NCBI RefSeq assembly: GCF_042661605.1
Contig: NZ_JBHSWJ010000002.1
Coordinates: forward strand, 2,170,001-2,234,000
From: Branchiibius cervicis
GTDB taxonomy: Bacteria; Actinomycetota; Actinomycetes; Actinomycetales; Dermatophilaceae
Direction of reading: 5' to 3'
Length of the DNA stretch: 64,000 nucleotides
Of the stretch, positions 35,044 to 43,312 are shown in pieces (the stretch's first letter is position 1; every line of letters starts with the position of its first letter). The notes beneath the pieces are model-generated. The model was given only the letters and a program-made list of their open reading frames with translations, made no database searches and was not told the DNA's origin. The position numbers were made by a program, and so were the translations under genes.

Positions 35044-35907
35044 TCAGCGGTCGTCGCGACCTTGCCGCGCCGTGGCGTCGGCGTCGGTCTCGATCTGTTC
35101 CTTGCGGACTTCTTCGGTGACTTCCTGCTCACCGGCGACGGTCTCGGTGTCCAGCCTGACCCGCTCGACTGGCACGGTCTCCTTCTCGACCACGGGACGC
35201 TCGGCGTGCAGTGTGACCTCGTGCTCCTCCTCGGTTAGGTCACCGCCGGCAATCGCGTCGCCGCGGTTCTGCTCGGTGATCGGTTCGCGCACTACCCGCA
35301 CCTCTTCGTGGCTGACCGGGACCGTGGTGGTGACGTTCTCGGTCACGATGTATTTGCGCAACCGAGCCCGCCCAGTCTCCACTTTCTCCGTGCCCACGTT
35401 TAGCTGCTCCTCCGAGCGCGTCATGGCCTGGTCGGTGGTCGGACCGGAAGTGTCCCGGCCCTTGACTCCCGGCTCGCCCGCCAGGTCCCTGCGCCGTTCG
35501 CCGGCCCCGTCGTCGTCCTGGCTTTCCCGGCCCCGCGGGATGCCGACATTCCCGAACTCACCCTGCTCTTGGCCGGTCTTCGCAGTGTCATGGCCGTAGG
35601 CCAGCCCGTAGTACTCGTACAGTTTCTGCTGTTGGTCCACCCCCAGATGCTGGTCAGCGTCGATCCGAGGAGCGTCCTTAACCTTGTCCTTGGTGTAAGG
35701 AACCTTGAGGGCGTCCCCGTCCGCCTCGGCATCATTGAGGGGAACGAACGTCTCGGATGTACCGAACAAGCCGGTCTTGACCGTCACCCACGCAGGCTGA
35801 CCGGACTGGTCGTCCAGGTACACCTGGCCAATGGAGCCAATCTTGGCATCACTGGGGTCGACGGCGTCACCGCCGATAAGGGACTGAATCTGCTCTACAG
35901 AGATCAC
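35044..35907 (-). CDS. PRC-barrel plus DUF2382 (YsnF-type) stress protein
   Basis: 287 residues. The N-terminal PRC-barrel (about 1-90) has IGSIGQVYLDDQSGQPAWVTV. A linker with two Tyr-rich and Asp/Glu-rich stretches follows. The C-terminal DUF2382 domain (about 165-275) has LRKYIVTENVTTTVPVSHEEVRV and the expected ERPVVEKETVPVERVRL. Such proteins are general stress proteins in actinobacteria. It is separately transcribed, between the Asp23 operon and the divergent TetR gene. Confidence 0.85.
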   Translation of the reverse strand: MISVEQIQSLIGGDAVDPSDAKIGSIGQVYLDDQSGQPAWVTVKTGLFGTSETFVPLNDAEADGDALKVPYTKDKVKDAPRIDADQHLGVDQQQKLYEYYGLAYGHDTAKTGQEQGEFGNVGIPRGRESQDDDGAGERRRDLAGEPGVKGRDTSGPTTDQAMTRSEEQLNVGTEKVETGRARLRKYIVTENVTTTVPVSHEEVRVVREPITEQNRGDAIAGGDLTEEEHEVTLHAERPVVEKETVPVERVRLDTETVAGEQEVTEEVRKEQIETDADATARQGRDDR

Positions 35908-36020
35908 GTGTGTCGTCCTTACGGATTGAGATGTTTCGGTGACGCACCACCGACGGAACCGGCCCGGGATTGTCCTACGAGGTTCCCGGCCCGGGGGCCA
36001 GCGCTGACCGCCTGACCCGT

Positions 36021-36047
36021 GTACACCGTATATTAAATACGGTGTAC
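36021..36047. promoter_or_regulatory. Palindromic operator-like site
   Basis: GTACACCGTAT and ATACGGTGTAC separated by 5 bases, an 11-bp perfect inverted repeat in the AT-rich gap between the PRC-barrel gene and the TetR gene. Probable TetR operator. Confidence 0.65.
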
Positions 36048-36168
36048 GCGATGCACCGCAGGACGCAAGGCCTCCATACCTGTCTCCGTGGCTATAATTT
36101 GCACATCAATCAAGGGCCGATATCCAACGGCGGGTGCCATATAGAGCGGCGTGTTGAGGGCAGGGATC

Positions 36169-36999
36169 GTGATCAAGAGGACGGACCCACACGCCCCCGG
36201 TCCCCGTCGGAAGTTGTCCGCCGACCGCTTGATCACCGAGACCCTGGCCTTGGTTGACGAGCAAGGCATTGCGGCAGCCTCAATGCGGACGGTGGCTCGC
36301 CGGTTGGATGTGCAGGTCATGACGTTGTATCGCTACGTCGACAACCGTGAAGACCTTTTCGACGCTGTGGTCGACCACATCGTCGACGAACTCGATGACG
36401 ACCCAGATATCGAATCGGCGGCGGCCGCAGGACAGTGGCGGCCCTATCTCACCAGTCTCGCGTGGGGGGTACGCCGCTATGCCCTCACTCACCCGCACGC
36501 CTTTCCCTTGGTGGCCACCAGGCCCCCACAGGCCCCGTGGATCAACCCTCCCCTTCGCTCACTGCGCTGGATCGAGCAGATGTTGCAGACCCTCGCTGGA
36601 GACGGTTTCTCCGATGAGCATGTGCTCTACACCTATCGGTGCTTCAACTCCTTCCTCCTCGGATACCTGCTTCTAGAGACCAGCGCCATGGTCATCGCGG
36701 ATCCCAAACCAGGTGATGGGTCCTTCCAGGCCGGAGATGACGGCGGACCAGGGGATCCTGTGGACTCCACAGACCCCGTACCGGGGTCGCTCAGCCCCAC
36801 TCGCACCGAGGGCCAGCGCGAGGACATCGCCGACTGCGACACCAGCGAAGACCTCATCGCCGTTGACCCAGAGCGATATCCGCTCATCCACCGGCTACGC
36901 GAGGGTCTGACCGAAGACCACTTCGAAGAAGAGTTCCGTGGCGGTCTGGAATTGCTCCTTGACCGCATCGAAGAACAACTCCAACAACACCCCAGCTGA
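36169..36999 (+). CDS. TetR-family transcriptional regulator
   Basis: 276 residues from GTG 36169 (GTG 36151 is an alternative). The helix-turn-helix at about 20-60 includes TVARRLDVQVMTLYRYVDNREDL. The ligand-binding domain matches the TetR_C type with PWINPPLRSLRWIEQMLQTL. It has an extra acidic Pro/Gly insert at about 185-230. It is divergent from the PRC-barrel gene, with a clear palindrome between them. The same half-site before the Asp23 operon suggests it controls both and itself. Confidence 0.8.
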   Translation: MIKRTDPHAPGPRRKLSADRLITETLALVDEQGIAAASMRTVARRLDVQVMTLYRYVDNREDLFDAVVDHIVDELDDDPDIESAAAAGQWRPYLTSLAWGVRRYALTHPHAFPLVATRPPQAPWINPPLRSLRWIEQMLQTLAGDGFSDEHVLYTYRCFNSFLLGYLLLETSAMVIADPKPGDGSFQAGDDGGPGDPVDSTDPVPGSLSPTRTEGQREDIADCDTSEDLIAVDPERYPLIHRLREGLTEDHFEEEFRGGLELLLDRIEEQLQQHPS

Positions 37000-37174
37000 C
37001 GGGAAGAAGAACACCCCGCATGGGGACCGCGGCCCGCGGACTCGATGCTTCATCACGACCCTCCCGCGCGCGACCGGCTCAACTCGGCGCCCCTCGAGCC
37101 GACCAGGAAAGCCTGGCGCCAGGTTCGTCCGCTGGTTTGGTTCGGAAGGTGGCTTCGCAAGTTGCCGTTATCAA

Positions 37175-38401
37175 TCAGGGGTGGGCGACGGAAGTGAGGG
37201 TAAGGTCGCCGACTCCCCGGTGACTGCGCCGAGCCCGGCCCCCACGGCAACCAAAAACGAGGGGGTGCACCTCGCTAACCGCTGGTCTCGCGATCCGGAT
37301 CCGGTCCTCACACCGCGCCCGCCGCCGGTGCCGCAACTCCAGGTTCGCCAGTTGCCCGCGGGTGGTGTTGGTCGCGAACGCGGTCAACCGGTACCCGTCG
37401 ACGTCGTCGAACCGCAACTGCGCTCCGGGGTGGGGTCGTTCCCGGCGCACGATGACCCGCATCCCTGCCGGCCAGCCGGACAACAGACCGCGGAACGTGA
37501 GCAGGCCGGTCAGTTCGACCACGTCCGCGCCTTCGCGGACCTCGCCATCGGCGTTCAGTGCTGCCTGCCACGCCCTGGCCGGGATCAGCCGGTACAGCTC
37601 GGGCAGGCACGCGGGCAGGGTGAACCCGACCGAGTACGAAACACCCCGGCGGGCAAGCCACCTGGTGTACTCCTGGGTTCCGCCGCCGCCGTCGGTGCGG
37701 ATCAGCACCTTGCGGCCCGGCCGGGCCGGGTTGATCCCGGGCAGCTGTTTGAGCGCGTCCCGGGTGACCTGGATGTGGTCGGCGGCGGTGTTGGAGCCGG
37801 CGTTACCCGGCCGCAACTGCATCGCCAATGGTTCACCGGTCCCGTCCGGGCCGTGGTCCACGAACGCACACAACGGGTGGAACCCGAAGCCTTTCTTGAA
37901 CGTGGGCTTGGCTTCTTCCTTGTCCGAGTGCGCGGTGATCAGCGTGGCGTCCAGGTCCACGATCAACGGATCGGTGGCGGTCACACCGTGGGTCGGTGCG
38001 CGCTCACCGGCCAGCGCCCACGCGGGGGCACGGGCGGCACGTCGTGCGGCCGCCACCTGCTTCAACACGCGGTGGGCGTCCGCGGCCAACGCGGTGATCG
38101 TGCGAGAGATCGTTGCCTCGGATCCAACCGGTCCGTACACGTCGGCCTCGGACCGGATCACTGCCGCGTCCGCCAGGCAGTCACCGCCGAGCGCCAGCGT
38201 CACGGCCAGGTCGGTGAGCACCTTGGCCGGGTGATGCACCGCCGCCGGCTTGCGCCACCCATCCAGAGCCCGCGCCATCGCCGGGGACAGACCCGTCACC
38301 TCCGCGGCCGTGGTCAGCAAAACCCCGCCCGCCGAACCAGCCGCCGACACCGGTGCCGTGTCGACCTGAACAGACGGGTAGAACCCGGTAGTCTTCTTCA
38401 C
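37175..38401 (-). pseudogene. Truncated IS1380-family transposase
   Basis: Identical to the first 371 codons or so of the transposase at 24959, except for one noticed Lys-to-Arg change (PAKAW to PARAW). At 37288 the sequence leaves the IS and reads into unrelated DNA until a stop at 37175. The conserved C-terminal region is lost, so the enzyme is probably inactive. Confidence 0.85.
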
Positions 38402-38522
38402 CTGGAAGGTGCTCCTCGAACTGGTTCCGATAGTTGCTTCGCAACACCTATCGTCCCAGGTCAGGAGCACTTTTCAGTTCACAACACGGCCGTCGACACC
38501 GACACCCGATGAAATCTCGAGG
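37288..38522 (-). mobile_element. IS1380-family element, truncated copy
   Basis: The right-hand 1235 bp of the element at 23357-25080, in the same orientation, with the outer inverted repeat intact at 38522 and CTAG following at 38523-38526. It forms the right boundary of the passenger block. 37000-37287 to its left holds no gene I can support. Confidence 0.85.
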
Positions 38523-38562
38523 CTAGCGCGGCCGTTTTCGCAGGTCAAACGGCCTGTGACGG
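38523..38562. repeat. 40-bp flank shared by both IS1380 copies (right copy)
   Basis: Identical to 25081-25120. Sequence beyond it (from 38563) is element backbone, so this copy is likely the original location. Confidence 0.8.
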
Positions 38563-38592
38563 CAAAACGTGGATGCCGCCAACCAACAAGGT

Positions 38593-39891
38593 ATGGCTAC
38601 CACCACATTCACCGAGTCCGCCCACCCACGCAACGCTGACGGAAGTTTCGCCGTCAAGCCCAACCGTGAGCCCGACGACGGATCGTGCCTCGCTACTCCT
38701 GGCCAGCAGATCGACACCGGCTTCCACCTGGACGACCCGGACGCCGAGCTGATGAAGACAGCCCGTGACGCCGTCCGGGCCAAGTTGGGAGAACTCGACG
38801 AGGACCTCGCCAGTGAGGCGTTGCTGCAATTCTTCGAGGCCCAGCAGCGGGCACAGAGCGCAGGCAGGCAGTTCGACCGGCCGACCAAGTACCTGTCGTC
38901 CATCGTCAATAACCTGATCCGGCAGCGGCGGATGGGCACCACGCGCGGCCCAGACATGAAGGCGATCGCCGCCCACATCGAGGCACGCAAGGTGTTCGAG
39001 AACGAGAACGGTCGGATGATGACCGCCGCCGAGGAGGACGAACTGTCCGAGCGCATCATCGCCGCGCAAGGCCAGGAGCGGGCCGAGCAGATCGCCGCCG
39101 GGCAAACGGCGGGGCTGACGCAGAAAGCCACCAAGGGTTACCACCGCCTGAAAGACCGTGCGGACCTGCCGTTCAGCGCGCTCCACGGCGGCTCCATGAC
39201 CAGCGACCAGGTCGCCGAGACCTTGATGGATCGCGCAGCCGAGCGTGACGGTGATGAACTGTTCGAGGGCCGGGATCGGCTCTCGGAGCTCGACGTCCGC
39301 CGCGCCGACAAGACATTGACTACCTCCGGTGGCGCCCGAGCGGTGGCGCAGAAGGTACTGGACGGCACCGCGTCCGAGGCCGCGCACAAGGCTCTGTTCT
39401 CACCGTTCGAGGACGACCTGCACCCGCAGACCTCCCAGGTGATCGCGGAGAAACTGGCGAAGGCCAACTCCGACCAGGCGCGTGCGTTGTGGCGCGAACT
39501 CGCGGTTAACCCCGGCATGGCGGATCGTGTCGTGGAGGCTGCCCGCATGGGTGCGGCTAAGCAGCACCACGCAGGGGTTCGCGTCCCCGCACAGACGTTG
39601 CGTCGACTTGCGCCCGGAGCAGCAGTCGCCTGCCGGAAGGAAGTCGCCGCAGCAGGCGGGGCCGCCGCCGCGGCCCGGAAGTTGTCTCGCGGGGAGCTCA
39701 CTGACCGACAGACTGCCGCGCTCCTGGCTCCCTGGGGCGGCGCGGACTGCCGCGCCAAGGACGCTCGTGCGATTTCCGCATGGCTGGCCGAGCAGGACGA
39801 CGATGCCTGGAACGCTCACCTGGACGCAGTCACCAGGCCGACGGCGTCACCCGTTGCCGGCCCTGCCCGGCGTCAGGCAGCCGATGTGTAG
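38593..39891 (+). CDS. Hypothetical protein with sigma-factor-like region 2
   Basis: 432 residues. N-terminal tag HPRNADGSFAVKPN (11-24), related to tags at 13642 and 39911. Residues 69-116 read DEDLASEALLQFF...FDRPTKYLSSIVNNLIRQRR, which follows the pattern of sigma-70/ECF region 2 (acidic helix, Phe-rich core, Leu-x3-Asn-x-Ile-Arg helix). No region 4 is evident, and the rest is Ala-rich and helical. It could be an element-specific transcription factor, but it could also be an unrelated helical protein. ATG 38593 is the first start after the IS boundary. No class A or B motif lies upstream, perhaps because the IS event replaced it. Confidence 0.65.
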   Translation: MATTTFTESAHPRNADGSFAVKPNREPDDGSCLATPGQQIDTGFHLDDPDAELMKTARDAVRAKLGELDEDLASEALLQFFEAQQRAQSAGRQFDRPTKYLSSIVNNLIRQRRMGTTRGPDMKAIAAHIEARKVFENENGRMMTAAEEDELSERIIAAQGQERAEQIAAGQTAGLTQKATKGYHRLKDRADLPFSALHGGSMTSDQVAETLMDRAAERDGDELFEGRDRLSELDVRRADKTLTTSGGARAVAQKVLDGTASEAAHKALFSPFEDDLHPQTSQVIAEKLAKANSDQARALWRELAVNPGMADRVVEAARMGAAKQHHAGVRVPAQTLRRLAPGAAVACRKEVAAAGGAAAAARKLSRGELTDRQTAALLAPWGGADCRAKDARAISAWLAEQDDDAWNAHLDAVTRPTASPVAGPARRQAADV

Positions 39892-39910
39892 AGGACAGGG
39901 GTAACGGTCG

Positions 39911-40318
39911 GTGTCTAACTTTGACAACGGTCAGCCGAGAGATCGTTCTGGACGCTTCGCCGGCCACCAGGCTGGTGAAGCGTCCATCGGGCTTCCGGCG
40001 ACGCCTGCGTCGCAACAGCCGGAGCGATTTCCTCCAGACCGAGTGGAGGTAACACCGGCGAATCTTGACTTGGTGTTGCGTGACGCGGAGGGAGCTCGGC
40101 GTTCGGACCTTTCGCCGGCTCAGTTGACGAGGTTCTCGGACCCATCTGTCTCCGCCTCGCCGGTTCGCTTGGCGTTAGCCGCCAACCGCTCGCCCGGTGT
40201 CGCCTGGTGGGTTCGGGGCGATCCGTCGGCAACGGTGCGCGCGGTATCTGGGCGTACGTGCGGCGAGTCGGCGCAGGACGCTGCCGCGATGGCGGTTTCT
40301 CGATTGCTGTTCGGTTGA
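39911..40318 (+). CDS. Hypothetical protein with N-terminal RDxxGRFA tag
   Basis: 135 residues from GTG 39911, 19 bases after the previous stop. It begins with QPRDRSGRFAGHQAGEASIGL. The C-terminal half (VRLALAANRSPGVAWWVRGD) is compact and contains AQDAAAMAVSRLLFG at the end. No family recognised. 40319-40690 after it holds no gene I can support. Confidence 0.6.
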   Translation: MSNFDNGQPRDRSGRFAGHQAGEASIGLPATPASQQPERFPPDRVEVTPANLDLVLRDAEGARRSDLSPAQLTRFSDPSVSASPVRLALAANRSPGVAWWVRGDPSATVRAVSGRTCGESAQDAAAMAVSRLLFG

Positions 40319-40695
40319 TTACCCGGCTTGCTCCTGGTCGGGCGTTGGCTCGGCCTGGACGTCCAGAGAGCAGGCAGGCTCGCCGAGGCAGTAACCGCGC
40401 GGCAGCCACGCTGCGGCGCTGAGGGCCGACTCCATCGAAGCGACCGGACGCTGCGCCTTTGGGCGCCCGGATCGTGTCGGCCGGATGATCCCCGACTGGG
40501 GGTCGTCAAGATGATCGTCCCGCACAGCGCATAACTGTAGTTGGGTGTTACTCAGTGAACAGACCAGATCTTGACAGACCCTTCCAAGGTTCTCCCTCCG
40601 TTGGGTAAAGCTGTGGTAAAGAGTTCGCAAACGTGACCTGACCATGCGTCCAGGCCAAACAAAGGGGCGCTGTTTATGTTGACGTCACAACCCTC

Positions 40696-41067
40696 ATGGA
40701 CTTGACTACAGTTATGTTCTCGGAAGGATTGCCCTGGTTCGCTGAAAGACTCAACCGCCTGTTCGAGACGGTCCCTGCCGACGCAAAATCACGCCCGCCG
40801 CGATTCTTCACCAACGCACAGATCGCCGCCACGGTTCGAGATTTCGGCGTGCGCTGCAGTGAGGCGCACATGTCCCTGATGCGCAACGGTTCGCGCAACA
40901 ACCCATCCGCAGCATTGGTCGTAGCCATCAGCGCCGCCTTCGGGCGCAACCCGATGTACCTCATCGACGCCAGCGGCTCCGACCTGGAGGTTCTCCTGGA
41001 CGAGGAGTACGCCGCCCCGCGACTGGAAACGCTGCGCGCGTCAGGATCCGTCGTCAGCGACGCCTAA
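40696..41067 (+). CDS. EspR-like helix-turn-helix regulator
   Basis: 123 residues (117 if ATG 40714 is used). It matches mycobacterial EspR in its N-terminal plan: FAERLNRLFETV, a Pro/Arg-rich loop, then an XRE-type helix-turn-helix with TNAQIAATVRDFGVRCSEAHMSLMRNGSRNNPSAALVVAI in segments. EspR is a nucleoid-associated regulator of secretion genes. TTGACG (40679-40684) with TTGACT 17 bases later would place transcription at ATG 40714, a possible leaderless start. It lies just before the RiPP-like locus and is a candidate regulator of it. Confidence 0.75.
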   Translation: MDLTTVMFSEGLPWFAERLNRLFETVPADAKSRPPRFFTNAQIAATVRDFGVRCSEAHMSLMRNGSRNNPSAALVVAISAAFGRNPMYLIDASGSDLEVLLDEEYAAPRLETLRASGSVVSDA

Positions 41068-41616
41068 CGGAAATGCCATGACCATCGCGAAAACCGCCCT
41101 CACCCCGTCCAACTCGCCAGAGCCGGCCGCCCGGGCAGCCGTGATTTCCTGGAACGGAGCAATCGCAGCATCGACGGCCTCGCCGAGCTGCCGTAGTTCG
41201 TCCGGTGTAAGTCGCAGAATGAAGTCAGAACTGACCTGCTGGCTGCCCCAGTCTGCGGGCGCGTGATCTTTCTCCTTCATCCACACCTGGACTCGGTCAA
41301 GACGGCGCTGAACCACCAATCGCTCCAAAGCCGCCTGAGCAGCCTCTAGTTCGCCCTCGTCGGACCTGCCACCAGGATCGGTTTCGGTGGTGACACCGCT
41401 GCGGTGGATTGCGAACTTCCCATCAGGCAACGTGTCGATGTACCCGGCGTTCTCCAGGATCCGCAGGTGGTACTTGATACTGCCCGAAGCTTGCGGGAGC
41501 GCAGTCGTCAACTGCCGCTGCGTGTGCGGCCCAAAGGCGACCAGTCGCTCGATGATGCTCAGCCGCACCGGGTTGGCCGCCGCCAGGATGCGATCGAGGT
41601 CCGGTACGTCAGGCAC
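41041..41616 (-). CDS. ArsR-type winged-helix regulator with C-terminal domain
   Basis: 191 residues from GTG 41616. The winged helix in residues 1-75 has ILAAANPVRLSIIERL, then TQRQLTTALPQASGSIKYHLRIL and a short wing. A helical domain of about 110 residues follows (AQAALERLVVQRRLDRVQVWM), unlike small metal sensors; no metal-binding Cys pair is present. It is divergent from the peptide gene at 41689 with 72 bases between, so it is the likely switch of the RiPP-like operon. Its 3' end overlaps that of the EspR-like gene by 27 bases. Confidence 0.75.
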   Translation of the reverse strand: MPDVPDLDRILAAANPVRLSIIERLVAFGPHTQRQLTTALPQASGSIKYHLRILENAGYIDTLPDGKFAIHRSGVTTETDPGGRSDEGELEAAQAALERLVVQRRLDRVQVWMKEKDHAPADWGSQQVSSDFILRLTPDELRQLGEAVDAAIAPFQEITAARAAGSGELDGVRAVFAMVMAFPLGVADDGS

Positions 41617-41688
41617 GGAGCAAAGACTAGACGGTTCAGGAGCCCTAGTATTGGCGTGCCGGAAAGTAACACCCAAGAAGGAGAACCA

Positions 41689-41787
41689 GTGGATCCCGCA
41701 CTGATCCAGGCCCTGCTCGAACTTGGCGTCCAGTTGCAATCGCCGTACAAAACTGTCGCTCCGTTGGTCGTTTGCGCCATGCGCTAA
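41689..41787 (+). CDS. Probable RiPP precursor peptide
   Basis: A 32-residue peptide, too short for routine gene calling. AAGGAG (41678-41683) lies 5 bases before GTG 41689, the best ribosome-binding site in the area. The N-terminal half MDPALIQALLELGVQLQ is an amphipathic, leader-like helix. The C-terminal part QSPYKTVAPLVVCAMR is hydrophobic with one Tyr, one Lys and one Cys close to the end, a plausible core. The radical SAM gene begins 36 bases after its stop and no other gene intervenes. This is the standard layout of a radical-SAM-modified peptide. The modification cannot be predicted from sequence alone. Confidence 0.65.
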   Translation: MDPALIQALLELGVQLQSPYKTVAPLVVCAMR

Positions 41788-41823
41788 CCGGGAATTGTCG
41801 GGTTGCTCTGGCAGGATGCACCC

Positions 41824-42963
41824 GTGCGAATCCTGCCGGAGCATGGCGGCTACCACTGGGTCTTCAACGACTCCGTGCGGATGAAGGTGCCCGCGCACCT
41901 CATGCCGTCAGGCGTGCCGCCGGAGATCGTCCGGCGAGCGTTCGACCAGGCAACAACGACTCCGGGCACATTTTCGGCCACTGTCCTGCCAACCCAGAAC
42001 TGCCAGTTGGCGTGCCCTTTCTGCATCCAAAACGTCACAGTCCCGCGGGAAGGGGCGCGCGCCGACCGGGTTTCCTCAGCAAGAATGGTTCCCGAGCTCG
42101 CCTCTCAAACTGCTGACTACATCCGCCGTCGATCTATTCGCTCGGGAGTCACGAACACCCGCCTGATGCTTTTCGGCGGCGAACCATTGCTCGCACTTGA
42201 CGCCTGCCAAACCCTGCTGAACGAGGTCGTCGCCGACTCGGCGCTCATCTGGACCAACGGGGTCCTACTGGATTCGCGCCGCCTGGACATCCTGGCCGAG
42301 TCAGGCTTGGACACGGTGTACGTCAGCTTCGACGGCGGGCCAGAATCTCACGATCAGACTCGCCGGATGATCACGGGCCGCGGCACCTACGACACGATCG
42401 TGCGCAACATCCTGACCGGAGCACTGCGCCATCCACAGATGCGCTGGGTGATCAGGACTTCTGCGATGCCATCGACGATGACTGGTCAGTCTCGCCTGTT
42501 GGAGGACCTCTCCGCTCTGCCCGCAGGCGATCGCGTTGCCGCGTACGTGATTGGCCTCGTCGATGACATAGGGATCGGTTTCGATGACGTGGCCGAGGTG
42601 TCCGGCGGAGCGGGCGTCGAACTCGCCGACCAGATCATCGAGTTGAACCGCAGGGCGCTCGAACTCGGTTTCACGGTGAGTCCACGCACGGACTTGGCGA
42701 ACTGCCCGTTCTGTTCCGACCCTGACTTCGGTATCACGGTCGACGCCGATGGAACGCTCTACTCCTGCTGGCAGACAGCCGGCCGTAGCGAAATGGCGGT
42801 CGGGACCGTCGTTGACGGAGTGAATCACCAAGCAGCCGAGTCCAACTGGGTCCGATGCGACTTCAACGTTCGTCCACACGCCGACCCAGGCGCTGTCCAG
42901 CGTTTCTGGGACCGCATTGACCAGGACGTACTCGACACCACGCAGGAATTGCACGGCGACTGA
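41824..42963 (+). CDS. Radical SAM/SPASM-type peptide maturase
   Basis: 379 residues. The radical SAM motif is CQLACPFC (C60, C64, C67), which binds the iron-sulfur cluster that cleaves S-adenosylmethionine. FGGEPLL follows at the SAM-binding GGE position. A C-terminal Cys set, C294 and C297 (NCPFCSDPDFG) and C315 (GTLYSCW) before SEMAVGTV, matches a SPASM or twitch auxiliary-cluster domain as in peptide maturases. A weak AGGA precedes GTG 41824. Directly downstream of the 32-residue peptide gene, it most likely crosslinks or otherwise modifies that peptide. No protease or exporter is adjacent. Confidence 0.85.
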   Translation: MRILPEHGGYHWVFNDSVRMKVPAHLMPSGVPPEIVRRAFDQATTTPGTFSATVLPTQNCQLACPFCIQNVTVPREGARADRVSSARMVPELASQTADYIRRRSIRSGVTNTRLMLFGGEPLLALDACQTLLNEVVADSALIWTNGVLLDSRRLDILAESGLDTVYVSFDGGPESHDQTRRMITGRGTYDTIVRNILTGALRHPQMRWVIRTSAMPSTMTGQSRLLEDLSALPAGDRVAAYVIGLVDDIGIGFDDVAEVSGGAGVELADQIIELNRRALELGFTVSPRTDLANCPFCSDPDFGITVDADGTLYSCWQTAGRSEMAVGTVVDGVNHQAAESNWVRCDFNVRPHADPGAVQRFWDRIDQDVLDTTQELHGD

Positions 42964-43002
42964 GGGCTGAGCAGAATGTGCGGCGGGCTGGGACCTCAAC
43001 GC

Positions 43003-43012
43003 GTCGCACCGT
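43003..43012 (+). promoter_or_regulatory. Class A motif (gene at 43019)
   Basis: GTCGCACCGT, 6 bases before ATG 43019. Confidence 0.65.
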
Positions 43013-43018
43013 ACCGGC

Positions 43019-43312
43019 ATGACTGCTCAGCAAGCCACTGTCAGGGCCAACCATCACATTGCTTTTGTCGTCACCGACACGGACTACCCCGGGGAACTCG
43101 CGCTCACCATTGAGCACCGTGACCCGCAGGTGGTGAACGGGCAGTTCCTGTCCGCACCGATCACCGAGGAAGTCGTCGCCGGAACGTACGACGCCGACAG
43201 CGCCGACGCAGTTCTGGCCAGCCGCGGCCTGGTTCGTTCCGAACCTTGGGAAGTCGTCGGCGCCGGACTGATCGCGGAAGTCGTGCCGGTCGAGGAGGTC
43301 ATCGCCCGATGA
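43019..43312 (+). CDS. Small beta-rich hypothetical protein
   Basis: 97 residues, acidic, soluble; no family recognised. The start is fixed by the class A motif. The stop overlaps the next start (ATGA). First gene of a three-gene unit (43019, 43309, 43670). Confidence 0.6.
   Translation: MTAQQATVRANHHIAFVVTDTDYPGELALTIEHRDPQVVNGQFLSAPITEEVVAGTYDADSADAVLASRGLVRSEPWEVVGAGLIAEVVPVEEVIAR

Noticed and set aside
40319..40690. Small genes in the gap before the EspR-like regulator
   Set aside because: Open frames on both strands lack start signals and have skewed composition. At most a promoter lies at the right end.
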